Assembly: GCF_020171925.1 (NCBI RefSeq)
Contig: NZ_JAIVAR010000007.1
Location: forward strand, 118,617-182,616
Length of the DNA stretch: 64,000 nucleotides
Source: Rossellomorea aquimaris
GTDB lineage: Bacteria; Bacillota; Bacilli; Bacillales; Bacillaceae_B
Direction: 5' to 3'
Shown: one piece after another, positions 54,355-63,280 of the stretch
Position numbering within the stretch: the stretch's first letter is position 1
Layout: the number at the start of each line of letters is the position of its first letter
Notes under the pieces: model-generated
What the model was told of the DNA's origin: nothing
Database searches by the model: none
Seen by the model: only the letters and a program-made list of their open reading frames with translations
Made by a program: the position numbers and the translations under genes

Positions 54355-55308
54355 ATGAGCCTTAAACGCATTTATACGATTACTGGAATGATTGTCGCCG
54401 CTCTTCTTTTGATTTTGGTGTTGATCACTTCGTGGTATACGGTTGATGAATCGGAGCAAGCGCTTGTATTGACGTTCGGTGAAGCGGGAGAGCCCATTGT
54501 TGAGCCGGGACTGCACTTTAAGATGCCGTGGCCGATGCAATCAGTTGAAGTTCTTTCAAAGGAAACGTTCAGTCTTCAGTTTGGTTATGAAGAAAAGGAT
54601 GGAAATATTAAAGAAGTTCCGAAAGAAACGAAGATGATTACCGGTGATGAATATATCGTCCTGGCCGACCTTGTCGTTCAATGGAAGATCACAGACCCGG
54701 AAAGTTACTTATACAATGCGGACGACCCAAAAGAAATTTTATACGATGCCACCTCGGCATCATTAAGGAGCATCATCGGAAGTTCTCTCATTGATGATGC
54801 ACTGACATCCGGTAAAGCAGAAATTGAAGCGAATGTCAGGGATTTACTGACCGACCTGATTGATGAGTATGATATCGGAATCAGTATCCTCGCAGTGAAA
54901 TTACAGGATGTAGAGCTGCCGAACGAAGAAGTGCGCAGTGCTTTCACTGCGGTTACGGATGCCCGAGAGACGATGAATACAAAAATAAATGAAGCGAAAA
55001 AGTATCGTAATCAGCGCACCAATGAGGCGCAGGGTGAGAAGGATGCCATCATGTCAAGGGCGAAGGGTGATAAGATTGCCAGGGTGGAACAGGCCCGTGG
55101 AGATGTGGCCGTTTTTGACAAATTGTACGCGGAATATAAGAACAACCCTGACATCACCAGAAAACGCCTGGTCCTTGAAACGCTTGAGAATGTATTGCCT
55201 GATGCAGAAGTCTATATCATGAAGGACAATGGGGACACATTGAAGTATTTCCCGATCAGGCAGCTCGAAAACCAGACGCCCGTTAAGCAGGAAGGGAGTG
55301 AGGAATAA
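54355..55308 (+). CDS. hflK: SPFH-domain membrane protein HflK
   Basis: A 317-residue HflK-type protein: one N-terminal membrane segment (8-27), an SPFH/band-7 domain (about 28-215, VDESEQALVLTFGEAGEPIVEPGLHFKMPW) and a helical C-terminus with EAQGEKDAIMSRAKGD. In E. coli HflK and HflC form a large periplasmic cage around FtsH and tune its proteolysis. GGGAGGGAG precedes the ATG. hflC overlaps its stop by one base. I do not expect this pair between phoR and polA in B. subtilis. Confidence 0.9.
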   Translation: MSLKRIYTITGMIVAALLLILVLITSWYTVDESEQALVLTFGEAGEPIVEPGLHFKMPWPMQSVEVLSKETFSLQFGYEEKDGNIKEVPKETKMITGDEYIVLADLVVQWKITDPESYLYNADDPKEILYDATSASLRSIIGSSLIDDALTSGKAEIEANVRDLLTDLIDEYDIGISILAVKLQDVELPNEEVRSAFTAVTDARETMNTKINEAKKYRNQRTNEAQGEKDAIMSRAKGDKIARVEQARGDVAVFDKLYAEYKNNPDITRKRLVLETLENVLPDAEVYIMKDNGDTLKYFPIRQLENQTPVKQEGSEE

Positions 55309-56243
55309 TGTCTGATGGGAATGTATTTGATATGAACCAACGGAAAAAAGAACCCGTCGAATGGAAAAGATACAGGAAATTCGGTGTCTTCCTCATCCTT
55401 CTTGTCGCCGCCATTTTACTTCTCTTTACCTCTCTTTATATTGTGAAGGAAAGTGAGTATAAGGTTGTAAGGCAGTTTGGTGAGGTTGTCAGAATAGACA
55501 AGGATCCTGGATTGAAGATGAAAATCCCGTTCATCCAAACCGTGACGACCCTTCCTAGGCACCAGATGACGTATGATGTGACGGAAGCGGAAATCAATAC
55601 GAAAGACAAAAAGCGGATGCTGATCGATAACTTTGCAGTGTGGAGGATTGAAGATCCGCTGAAGATGATCAAAAATGCGAGAACCGTCGTGAATGCGGAA
55701 ACGAAGATGGAGGAGTTCATTTACTCTGTCGTTCGTGCAGAACTTGGCCGCTTGAATTATGATCAAATCATCAATGATGAGAAATCCTCGCGTGGAAGCC
55801 TGAACGATCAAATCACGAAGAAAGTCAATGAACTCCTCGCCAAGGATGGATACGGCATTGTCGTGAAGGACGTCAGGATGAAGAGGACGGACCTTCCGCA
55901 AGCCAATGAAAATTCGGTCTACACGCGCATGATATCAGAGCGTGAATCGAAAGCGCAGGAATACCTTTCCAAAGGGGATGCCGAAAAGCAACGGATCACG
56001 GCCGATACCGACAGGGAAGTAAAGGAACTGCTCGCCAAGGCAAGCGCAGATGCCAATGTGATCCGGGCGGAAGGAGAATCCGAGGCGGCCAAAATCTACA
56101 ACCAGTCATTCTCGAAGGATCCTGATTTCTATGATTTATATAAAACGCTAGAAACCTATAAGAAAACGGTTGATGACAAAACCGTCATCATATTGCCTTC
56201 AGACTCTCCGTATGCACGGTTGCTCATGGGGTACACAGAGTAA
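55308..56243 (+). CDS. hflC: SPFH-domain membrane protein HflC
   Basis: A 311-residue HflC-type partner: membrane segment about 25-45, then an SPFH domain (ESEYKVVRQFGEVVRIDKDPGLKMKIPFIQ) and the helical ISERESKAQEYLSKGDAEKQRITADTDREVKELLA region near 205. The C-terminal YKKTVDDKTVIILPSDSPYARLLMG is typical of HflC. It must work with HflK; the gene overlap (TAATG) supports equal synthesis. Confidence 0.9.
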   Translation: MSDGNVFDMNQRKKEPVEWKRYRKFGVFLILLVAAILLLFTSLYIVKESEYKVVRQFGEVVRIDKDPGLKMKIPFIQTVTTLPRHQMTYDVTEAEINTKDKKRMLIDNFAVWRIEDPLKMIKNARTVVNAETKMEEFIYSVVRAELGRLNYDQIINDEKSSRGSLNDQITKKVNELLAKDGYGIVVKDVRMKRTDLPQANENSVYTRMISERESKAQEYLSKGDAEKQRITADTDREVKELLAKASADANVIRAEGESEAAKIYNQSFSKDPDFYDLYKTLETYKKTVDDKTVIILPSDSPYARLLMGYTE

Positions 56244-56252
56244 TTGGGAAAC

Positions 56253-56296
56253 GCCCTTCCGAAATGGACATCGCTCCGCGGAGGGGCTTTTTTTAT
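56253..56296 (+). terminator. hflKC terminator
   Basis: GCCCTTCC (56253-56260) pairs with GGAGGGGC (56280-56287), one G-T, then TTTTTTT. Confidence 0.75.
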
Positions 56297-56482
56297 GTAA
56301 TCTTGGTATCTACAAGCGTTCGTACTGACTCTATTTGCAAAGAAAGTCGATACATCCGTTTGTGCCCCTTTTTTTCCTTTCGATCACCATCATGATAGAA
56401 TAAGGAGGATGACATAGAAACGATCAAGCACATAAAGAGAAACAATAGTTGTGTATTTTACCCTTTACGAGGAGGTTCGTTT

Positions 56483-59113
56483 ATGACGAAGAAGTTAGTA
56501 TTGATTGATGGGAATAGTATTGCATATCGTGCATTCTTTGCCCTTCCCTTATTGAATAATGATAAAGGCGTACATACAAACGCAGTATACGGATTCACAA
56601 CGATGCTGCAGAAAGTGCTCGAGGATGAAAACCCTACACATATCCTGGTCGCGTTCGATGCCGGTAAAACGACGTTCAGGCATAAGACGTACAAGGAATA
56701 TAAGGGAGGGAGACAGAAGACACCTTCTGAATTGTCCGAGCAGTTCCCATATATCAGGGAACTTCTGGATGCTTATGGCATCAAGCGTTACGAGAAGGAA
56801 AACTACGAAGCGGATGATATCATCGGCACGCTCTCCTTGCAGGCAGAACAAGATGGGTACAAAGTGAAGATTTTCTCTGGTGATAAAGACCTCACTCAGC
56901 TCAGCACGGATAAAACGACCGTCTGCATCACAAGAAAAGGAATTACGGATCTCGAAATCTACACACCACAGCATATTAAAGAAAAATGGGAGATCTCTCC
57001 GGATCAGATCATTGATATGAAAGGATTGATGGGGGATAGCTCTGATAATATCCCGGGCATCCCAGGGGTAGGGGAGAAAACAGCGATCAAACTTCTGAAG
57101 GAATTCGGAAATGTTGAAACCCTGCTCGAATCCATCGATAAGGTCAGCGGGAAGAAACTGAAAGAAAAGCTCGAGGAAAATAAAGAATCGGCTGTCATGA
57201 GTAAGGAGCTTGCAACCATCTTGAGGGAAGCCCCGGTCGACATCAAAGTGGAGGAGCTGGAGTATGACGGTGCGGATGTACCCAAATTGAAGGAAGTCTA
57301 CAAGGATCTTGGCTTCCACTCCCTGCTTGAAAAAATGGGAGAAACATCTCAGGAAGAAACGCAGGACCTGGATGAAATATCTTTTGAAACCCTTCAGAGC
57401 ATCGAAGAGAAGCACCTTGCAAATGTAAGTGCATTATATATCGAAATGCTCGAGGACAATTATCATCTTGGGTCCATCATTGGGTTGAGCATGCACAATG
57501 ATCAAGGGACATTCTACTTCACCTTGGAAACGGCCCTCGCTTCGGATCCTTTCAAGAAGTGGGCGGAGAACGAAGATAAGGTTAAATATGTGTACGATTC
57601 GAAACAGGCGGTCGTTTCATTAAAGAGGCAAGGGATCGATCTGAAAGGCATTGAATTTGATTTATTGCTTACTTCATACATTTTGAATCCTTCTTCTGCA
57701 GGGGATGATTTTGCTGCCATTGCGAAAGCACATAACCAACCGGCGGTCGATACAGACGAAGCAGTCTATGGTAAAGGGGCAAAACAAAAAATACCTACAG
57801 AAGATGTACTTTCAGAGCATCTGGCAAGAAAAGCGGCTGCGCTGTATGAATTGAAGGACATCTGCACGAAAGAACTGGAAGAGAACGAACAACTTGAATT
57901 GATCACCGAACTCGAGCTTCCGCTTGCCCTGATCCTTGCTGAAATGGAATATACGGGAGTGATGGTGGACAAACAGAGACTCGAGGATATGAAAGAAGAA
58001 CTCGGCAAACGAATCGATGAGCTTGAGAAGCACATACATGAACTGGCGGGAGAGAGTTTCAACATCAACTCTCCAAAGCAGCTCGGAGTGATTCTGTTCG
58101 AAAAGCTTGGTCTTCCTGTTGTAAAGAAAACGAAAACGGGCTATTCAACATCAGCGGATGTGCTTGAAAAGCTTCAGTCGAAGCATGAAATCATCGATTA
58201 CATCCTTCATTATCGTCAACTGGGGAAACTGCAATCCACTTATCTGGAAGGTCTGCTTAAAGTGATCCATGAGAACTCAGGTAAAATCCATACAAGGTTC
58301 AATCAGGCCCTGACACAAACGGGAAGGCTAAGTTCCATTGACCCGAATTTGCAGAACATCCCGATCAGATTGGAAGAGGGGAGAAAAATCCGTCAGGCTT
58401 TCATTCCTTCTGAAAAAGGCTGGGTGATGTTCGCTGCGGATTACTCACAGATCGAACTACGCGTCCTCGCTCATATTGCTGGCGATGATAAACTGATCGA
58501 AGCGTTCAAGAATGACATGGACATCCATACAAAAACGGCCATGGATGTGTTTGGTGTAGCGAAGGATGATGTGACTTCTGAAATGAGGCGTCATGCAAAA
58601 GCCGTCAATTTCGGGATCGTCTATGGAATCAGCGACTACGGTCTGTCACAAAGCCTGGATATCACCCGAAAAGAAGCCGGTGAATTCATCAAGAAGTACC
58701 TTGAGAGTTTTCCTGGGGTAAAAGAGTATATGGATGATATCGTCCAAGAGGCAAAACAGAAAGGATACGTTGCGACACTTCTGAACCGCCGCCGCTACCT
58801 ACCGGAAATCACAAGCAGAAACTTCAACTTGAGAAGTTTCGCCGAACGGACAGCGATGAATACACCAATTCAAGGAAGTGCCGCAGATATCATCAAGAAG
58901 GCGATGATCGATATGGCATACCGTCTGAAAGAAGAAAAACTGAAATCACGTTTACTACTGCAGGTGCATGATGAATTGATCTTTGAAGCTCCGGAAGAAG
59001 AAATTGAAACATTGAAGAAAATCGTACCGGAAGTGATGGAGAATGCAATGGAACTAGAGGTTCCTCTCAAGGTTGATTATTCTTATGGACCTACTTGGTA
59101 CGATGCCAAGTAA
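56483..59113 (+). CDS. polA: DNA polymerase I
   Basis: A 876-residue family A polymerase for repair and Okazaki fragment maturation. Residues 1-290 form the 5'-nuclease (LIDGNSIAYRAFFALP, YEADDIIGTL, DKDLTQL). The middle region (about 310-465) has the proofreading fold without its catalytic acidic residues (begins LYIEMLEDNYHLG), as in other bacilli. Polymerase motifs A (AADYSQIELRVLAHI), B (RHAKAVNFGIVYGISDYGLS) and C (LQVHDELIFE) are intact. GAGGAGG precedes the ATG. mutM follows in 24 bases. Confidence 0.97.
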   Translation: MTKKLVLIDGNSIAYRAFFALPLLNNDKGVHTNAVYGFTTMLQKVLEDENPTHILVAFDAGKTTFRHKTYKEYKGGRQKTPSELSEQFPYIRELLDAYGIKRYEKENYEADDIIGTLSLQAEQDGYKVKIFSGDKDLTQLSTDKTTVCITRKGITDLEIYTPQHIKEKWEISPDQIIDMKGLMGDSSDNIPGIPGVGEKTAIKLLKEFGNVETLLESIDKVSGKKLKEKLEENKESAVMSKELATILREAPVDIKVEELEYDGADVPKLKEVYKDLGFHSLLEKMGETSQEETQDLDEISFETLQSIEEKHLANVSALYIEMLEDNYHLGSIIGLSMHNDQGTFYFTLETALASDPFKKWAENEDKVKYVYDSKQAVVSLKRQGIDLKGIEFDLLLTSYILNPSSAGDDFAAIAKAHNQPAVDTDEAVYGKGAKQKIPTEDVLSEHLARKAAALYELKDICTKELEENEQLELITELELPLALILAEMEYTGVMVDKQRLEDMKEELGKRIDELEKHIHELAGESFNINSPKQLGVILFEKLGLPVVKKTKTGYSTSADVLEKLQSKHEIIDYILHYRQLGKLQSTYLEGLLKVIHENSGKIHTRFNQALTQTGRLSSIDPNLQNIPIRLEEGRKIRQAFIPSEKGWVMFAADYSQIELRVLAHIAGDDKLIEAFKNDMDIHTKTAMDVFGVAKDDVTSEMRRHAKAVNFGIVYGISDYGLSQSLDITRKEAGEFIKKYLESFPGVKEYMDDIVQEAKQKGYVATLLNRRRYLPEITSRNFNLRSFAERTAMNTPIQGSAADIIKKAMIDMAYRLKEEKLKSRLLLQVHDELIFEAPEEEIETLKKIVPEVMENAMELEVPLKVDYSYGPTWYDAK

Positions 59114-59137
59114 CACTTTCATGGGGAGGTGCCCGGA

Positions 59138-59965
59138 ATGCCCGAACTACCAGAGGTGGAAACGGTCAGGAAGACATTGGAGGTCCTTGTCCTAGGAAAA
59201 AGGATAAAGGATGTATCGGTATTCTGGCCGAAAATGATCAAAAACCCCGAAGAAACCGAAGAATTCATCCATAGCCTCAAGGGGCAGGAAATTCTTGCGA
59301 TGAGGCGTAGGGGGAAATTCTTGATATTCGATCTGAATGAGGTGTCGCTTGTGTCCCATTTGAGGATGGAAGGAAAATACGGGCTATATGATGAGAACGA
59401 TCCCATCGAAAAACATACCCATGTGATCTTCCATTTTACAGATGGTACGGCACTCAGATATCGGGACGTACGTAAATTCGGAACGATGCATTTATTCAAG
59501 AAAGGGGACGAGCTGCTGAATCGTCCATTGAGCCAGTTGGGACCAGAACCCTTCCAACCTGATTTCACCGAACACTATCTTCAACAGAAATTGACAAAGA
59601 CGGAACGGATCATCAAAGCGGTCCTGCTCGATCAATCCATCATGGTCGGATTAGGGAACATCTATGTAGATGAAGCATTGTTCCGAGCGGGAATCCACCC
59701 CGACCGCAAAGCAAAATCACTCAGTGAAAACGAAATTCACCAATTACACCTAGCTATCATCGAAACTTTGAATGAAGCGGTTGAGATGGGTGGAAGCACG
59801 ATCAGGACCTATGTGAATTCACAAGGACAAATGGGAATGTTTCAACAGAACCTTTTTGTCTATAGCAGGCAAGGGGAGGACTGCAGAGTCTGCGGGACAC
59901 CCATCGAGAAGAAGGTCTCAGCCGGAAGAGGGACGCATTATTGTCCCCGCTGCCAGAATGGATGA
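59138..59965 (+). CDS. mutM: Formamidopyrimidine-DNA glycosylase
   Basis: A 275-residue bifunctional glycosylase/AP lyase that removes 8-oxoguanine. After Met removal the catalytic Pro1-Glu2 is exposed (MPELPEVETVR). The HhH region VLLDQSIMVGLGNIYVDEALFRAGIHP lies near 155-181 and the C-terminal zinc finger CRVC-x16-CPRC near 246-269 is complete. ATG 59138 is chosen over GTG 59129, as the enzyme needs Pro at position 2; GGGGAGGTG precedes. Operon with polA. Confidence 0.96.
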   Translation: MPELPEVETVRKTLEVLVLGKRIKDVSVFWPKMIKNPEETEEFIHSLKGQEILAMRRRGKFLIFDLNEVSLVSHLRMEGKYGLYDENDPIEKHTHVIFHFTDGTALRYRDVRKFGTMHLFKKGDELLNRPLSQLGPEPFQPDFTEHYLQQKLTKTERIIKAVLLDQSIMVGLGNIYVDEALFRAGIHPDRKAKSLSENEIHQLHLAIIETLNEAVEMGGSTIRTYVNSQGQMGMFQQNLFVYSRQGEDCRVCGTPIEKKVSAGRGTHYCPRCQNG

Positions 59966-59981
59966 CGCTTTAAAGGACATT

Positions 59982-60010
59982 TAACATCTGATAAGCCCTT
60001 ACCATATAGT
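59982..60010 (+). promoter_or_regulatory. Sigma-E-like promoter of ytaF
   Basis: TAACATC (59982-59988), 14 bases, CATATAGT (60003-60010). The -10 is identical to that of ytrHI; the -35 matches KMATATT in five of seven positions. Confidence 0.5.
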
Positions 60011-60039
60011 ATTGTAATGATTTCTGGGAGGGCTTTAAG

Positions 60040-60675
60040 ATGACTGAACTTTTCTCCTTGTTATTACTTGCATTTGCCGTAAGTCTTGATAGCTTCAGTA
60101 CCGGGTTGACCTATGGGCTCCGCAAAGTGCAGATCCCTCTAAAATCGATCAGCATCATTTCGGTTTGCTCAGCGAGTTCCCTGCTGGTCGCCATGATGGT
60201 CGGCGGTACGATTCAAAAAATCATTTCGCCTGAATGGGCAGGCAGGATCGGAGGGCTCATCCTCGTTGCCATCGGGGCAGCGGTCCTGTATCAGTTCTTC
60301 AGGCCCGAAAAGCAAGACATTCAACCGTCACAGGAAAAAACACTGATTAATTTCGAAATCAAATCCATCGGCCTTGTCATTCAGATTCTCAGAAGACCGC
60401 TGACTGCCGACTTTGACCGTTCAGGGACGATCACTGGCATTGAAGCACTCATGTTGGGGATCGCCTTGTCACTGGATGCATTCGGGGCAGGGATCGGAGC
60501 AGCATTGCTGCATTTTTCACCACTGTTGTTATCGGTTGCCATTCTTTGCATGAGCTTTTTGTTTTTATCATCTGGTCTGAAGTTGGGGCAATTCTTTTCA
60601 CATTTAAAATGGATACACCGGGTTTCTTTCCTGCCTGGGGTATTATTGATCCTGATTGGGATCCTCCGTTTCTAG
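60040..60675 (+). CDS. ytaF: Sporulation membrane protein YtaF
   Basis: A 211-residue six-segment membrane protein related to the manganese exporter MntP. The two repeat motifs are FAVSLDSFSTGLTYG near 13-27 and GIALSLDAFGAGIGAAL near 140-156, each with the conserved SLD. YtaF is expressed in the mother cell in B. subtilis; the ion moved is not known. TGGGAGGG precedes the ATG. Confidence 0.9.
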   Translation: MTELFSLLLLAFAVSLDSFSTGLTYGLRKVQIPLKSISIISVCSASSLLVAMMVGGTIQKIISPEWAGRIGGLILVAIGAAVLYQFFRPEKQDIQPSQEKTLINFEIKSIGLVIQILRRPLTADFDRSGTITGIEALMLGIALSLDAFGAGIGAALLHFSPLLLSVAILCMSFLFLSSGLKLGQFFSHLKWIHRVSFLPGVLLILIGILRF

Positions 60676-60755
60676 TCATAAACGGCCGATGTTCTAGATT
60701 GATAAGATGGAATAGTGTATGAAAACAGAAGCGAAAATACGTACTACTGGATTAT

Positions 60756-60817
60756 ATGCAATCCGGCTCTGTCTTAGATGAACATGCTTGTAGTGTGGCA
60801 TAAACAGAGCCGTGCAT
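60756..60817 (+). promoter_or_regulatory. Leader hairpin upstream of coaE
   Basis: ATGCA (60756-60760) plus CGGCTCTGT (60764-60772) pair with ACAGAGCCG (60804-60812) plus TGCAT (60813-60817). Inside, ATGC (60784-60787) can pair with GCAT (60798-60801). It ends 5-10 bases before the coaE ribosome site and has no T tract, so it is not a terminator. Confidence 0.45.
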
Positions 60818-60835
60818 GAAGAAAGGAATTGAAAC

Positions 60836-61441
60836 ATGAGCATCATCTTAGGATTAACAGGCGGGATTGCGAGCGGCAAGAGCACGGTATCAAGTATGCT
60901 CAAGCAAAAGGGGTATACCGTCATTGATGCGGACCTTGCGGCAAGAAAAGTTGTCGAGGTCGGCCAGCCTGCTTATCTCGCCATTGTAGAAGAATTCGGC
61001 AGGGAGATCCTTTGTAAGGAAGATGATACAATCGACCGGGCGAAGCTCGGTACCATCATATTTCATAATGAAGAGATGAGGAAGAAATTGAATGGGATCG
61101 TTCACCCTGCAGTCCGGGGCATGATGCTTTCAGAGAAGGACGATGCCATAAATACCGGGAAACAAACCATCATCATGGATATCCCGCTCCTTTATGAAAG
61201 TGACTTGACTTGGATGGTGGATAAGACGATCGTCGTCTATGTGGACGAAGACACTCAATTATCACGATTGATGAAACGGAATCAATTCACAAAAGATGAA
61301 GCGGCTTCCCGCATTTCTTCCCAGTTCCCTCTAAAAGACAAAATCGGCCTTGCCGATGCCGTCATCAACAACAACGGAACAATAGAAGAATCAGAACAGC
61401 AGCTTGAAAAGATAATAAATGATTGGGACTTAAGACCATGA
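60836..61441 (+). CDS. coaE: Dephospho-CoA kinase
   Basis: A 201-residue kinase for the last step of coenzyme A synthesis. P-loop GLTGGIASGKST at residues 6-17, VIDADLAARKVVEVG near 31-45, and the lid region with LSRLMKRNQFTKDEAASRISSQFPLKDK near 138-165 are intact. AAAGGAA precedes the ATG. Order polA-mutM-ytaF-coaE is that of B. subtilis. Confidence 0.96.
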   Translation: MSIILGLTGGIASGKSTVSSMLKQKGYTVIDADLAARKVVEVGQPAYLAIVEEFGREILCKEDDTIDRAKLGTIIFHNEEMRKKLNGIVHPAVRGMMLSEKDDAINTGKQTIIMDIPLLYESDLTWMVDKTIVVYVDEDTQLSRLMKRNQFTKDEAASRISSQFPLKDKIGLADAVINNNGTIEESEQQLEKIINDWDLRP

Positions 61442-61451
61442 TACTTAACCT

Positions 61452-61486
61452 AAGCCGACAGGAATTGTGTCCTGTCGGCTTTTTAA
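61452..61486 (+). terminator. coaE terminator
   Basis: AAGCCGACAGGA (61452-61463) pairs perfectly with TCCTGTCGGCTT (61470-61481), then TTT. Confidence 0.92.
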
Positions 61487-61621
61487 TTTGATTTCTAAGA
61501 ATATAATAAATTCAATTAGTGAAACAGAGAAAAAAAGTGTTCCTCTGAGTTGAAAGTTCCAGCGATTTATTGAAGGAAAATAAATGATTAAATGAAAAAT
61601 TTTAACAAGTAAGTGGATCTA

Positions 61622-61751
61622 GCTTTTGATTGGAGTGCAAGACGAAGACTCCTGCGGGAAGAGTAGCTAATGTGAGACCCCGGAGGGAGGTACGACCGAG
61701 GAGGCTCACGGGCTACCGCGGAAAGCGAAGTCTTGCACGGAAATCAAAAGC
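61622..61751 (+). repeat. Nested-palindrome repeat, copy D
   Basis: About 130 bp. Outer GCTTTTGATT (61622-61631) with AATCAAAAGC (61742-61751), next GTGCAAGAC (61635-61643) with GTCTTGCAC (61730-61738), inner GTGAG (61672-61676) with CTCAC (61705-61709). It lies in the 481-base gap between coaE and gapB; the rest of that gap is AT-rich. Confidence 0.88.
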
Positions 61752-61856
61752 GGTAATCAAGGGAATTATTCATTTTTTAAAGGTCAAAAGAATATAATTT
61801 GTCAGAATAATAAAACTTTAAAAATCCGCAATTTACTTATTAACTATTTCTCTGAA

Positions 61857-61867
61857 TATGTTATACT
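61857..61867 (+). promoter_or_regulatory. CcpN-like operator over the gapB -10
   Basis: TATGTTATACT matches the CcpN motif TRTGHYATAYW at every position and contains the -10 TATACT (61862-61867; -35 ATTAAC is weak). A second, inverted copy with one mismatch (AGTATAACATT) lies at 61890-61900. Confidence 0.7.
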
Positions 61868-61922
61868 ATTTTTAGTTAAACAACATATAAGTATAACATT
61901 AATATAGAGGGGAGCCTGATTT

Positions 61923-62951
61923 ATGAAGGCGAAAGTTGCGATTAATGGTTTTGGACGCATCGGGAGAATGGTATTCAGAAAGGCAATTTTAGAGGAGAAC
62001 ATAGAAATTGTTGCAATCAACGCGAGTTATCCTGCTGAAACACTTGCACACTTAATTAAGTATGACACAAATCACGGCATATTTGATGCTGAAGTGCTGA
62101 CTGAAGACAATGCCATCATCGTCAATGGTAAGAAAGTTCAATTATTAAGTAATCGTGATCCCAAAGCATTACCTTGGAACGAGCTTGAAATAGACATCGT
62201 CATAGAAGCGACAGGGAAGTTCAATTCAAAGGATAAAGCAAGTCTTCACATCGAAGCCGGAGCTAAAAAAGTGATCCTTACTGCTCCAGGTAAAAATGAA
62301 GACATCACCATTGTTATGGGTGTAAATGAAAGCGCATTAAAAATCGATGAACACTCCATCATTTCAAATGCATCATGTACAACAAACTGCCTTGCCCCTG
62401 TGGCGAAGGTGCTCGACGAACAATTCGGAATCGAGAATGGCTTGATGACAACGGTCCATGCCTACACAAATGATCAAAAGAATATCGATAACCCTCACAA
62501 GGATCTGAGAAGGGCCAGAGCGTGTGGTCAATCGATCATCCCTACAACGACGGGTGCTGCGAAAGCGTTATCACTTGTTCTGCCTCAATTGAAAGGCAAG
62601 CTTCACGGTATGGCTCTTCGCGTGCCAACACCGAATGTCTCACTCGTTGACTTGGTTGTCGATGTAAAAAGGGACGTAACAGCAGAAGAAATCAATGAAG
62701 CGTTCATCACTGCTTCCATAGGCTCCCTGCACGGCATTGTTCAATATACGACTGAACCGCTCGTATCGATCGACTTCAATACAAATCCTCACTCTGCCAT
62801 CATTGATGGATTATCGACAATGGTCATGGGGAACCGCAAAGTGAAGGTGCTCGCATGGTATGATAACGAATGGGGTTATTCATGCAGAGTGGTCGATCTT
62901 GCCAAATTCGTTGCCTCTGAAATGGATGCAAAAGCAAAGGTGAACGTTTGA
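61923..62951 (+). CDS. gapB: Glyceraldehyde-3-phosphate dehydrogenase, gluconeogenic (NADP)
   Basis: A 342-residue GAPDH. NAD(P)-binding INGFGRIGRMVFRKA at the N-terminus and the catalytic cysteine in SNASCTTNCLAP (C152) are intact. It is GapB rather than GapA by context (coaE-gapB-speD) and by the CcpN-type site; GapB runs in the gluconeogenic direction with NADP in B. subtilis. GAGGGGAG precedes the ATG. Confidence 0.93.
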   Translation: MKAKVAINGFGRIGRMVFRKAILEENIEIVAINASYPAETLAHLIKYDTNHGIFDAEVLTEDNAIIVNGKKVQLLSNRDPKALPWNELEIDIVIEATGKFNSKDKASLHIEAGAKKVILTAPGKNEDITIVMGVNESALKIDEHSIISNASCTTNCLAPVAKVLDEQFGIENGLMTTVHAYTNDQKNIDNPHKDLRRARACGQSIIPTTTGAAKALSLVLPQLKGKLHGMALRVPTPNVSLVDLVVDVKRDVTAEEINEAFITASIGSLHGIVQYTTEPLVSIDFNTNPHSAIIDGLSTMVMGNRKVKVLAWYDNEWGYSCRVVDLAKFVASEMDAKAKVNV

Positions 62952-62984
62952 AAGAATCGACAAAAACGATGAGAATGATCATTG

Positions 62985-63017
62985 GAACGCCCTAACACAG
63001 GGCGTTCTTTTCTTTTG
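62985..63017 (+). terminator. gapB terminator
   Basis: GAACGCCCT (62985-62993) pairs perfectly with AGGGCGTTC (62999-63007), then TTTTCTTTT. Confidence 0.9.
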
Positions 63018-63095
63018 TGGTGAAAAGGGAAGTCTTGAGTGGAAAGGGGTGGAGGGGGAACGACAGCTACTTTTAAAAAAGTTTTAATAAATTTA

Positions 63096-63124
63096 TTGCA
63101 AAAGAATATTAAACAAAGTATACT
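63096..63124 (+). promoter_or_regulatory. Sigma-A promoter of speD
   Basis: TTGCAA (63096-63101), exactly 17 bases, TATACT (63119-63124). It predicts a leader of about 150 bases. Confidence 0.75.
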
Positions 63125-63130
63125 ATTTTT

Positions 63131-63280
63131 CGTGAACTTCTTGATAGCAAATGATATTGATTTGGCTACTTAAAGGGTTAGGACCTCTTCGGACTAACTT
63201 TCCCCCGTGGTAGTTAAGATTTTGCCAAAGGGACTTGTTCATTTTGACGAAAAAAATTATGTCAAAGGGGGAAACGATCA
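63131..63280 (+). promoter_or_regulatory. Structured speD leader with possible ribosome-site sequestration
   Basis: TTTCCCCC (63199-63206) is a perfect 8-base complement of GGGGGAAA (63267-63274), which is the speD ribosome-binding site. Competing helices are visible: GTTAG/CTAAC around 63177-63198, and TTTGAC (63243-63248) with GTCAAA (63261-63266) next to the ribosome site. Confidence 0.4.

Noticed and set aside
56549..57415. 288-codon frame on the - strand inside polA
   Set aside because: Polymerase I motifs on the + strand are continuous; the - frame has no start signal or recognisable content.
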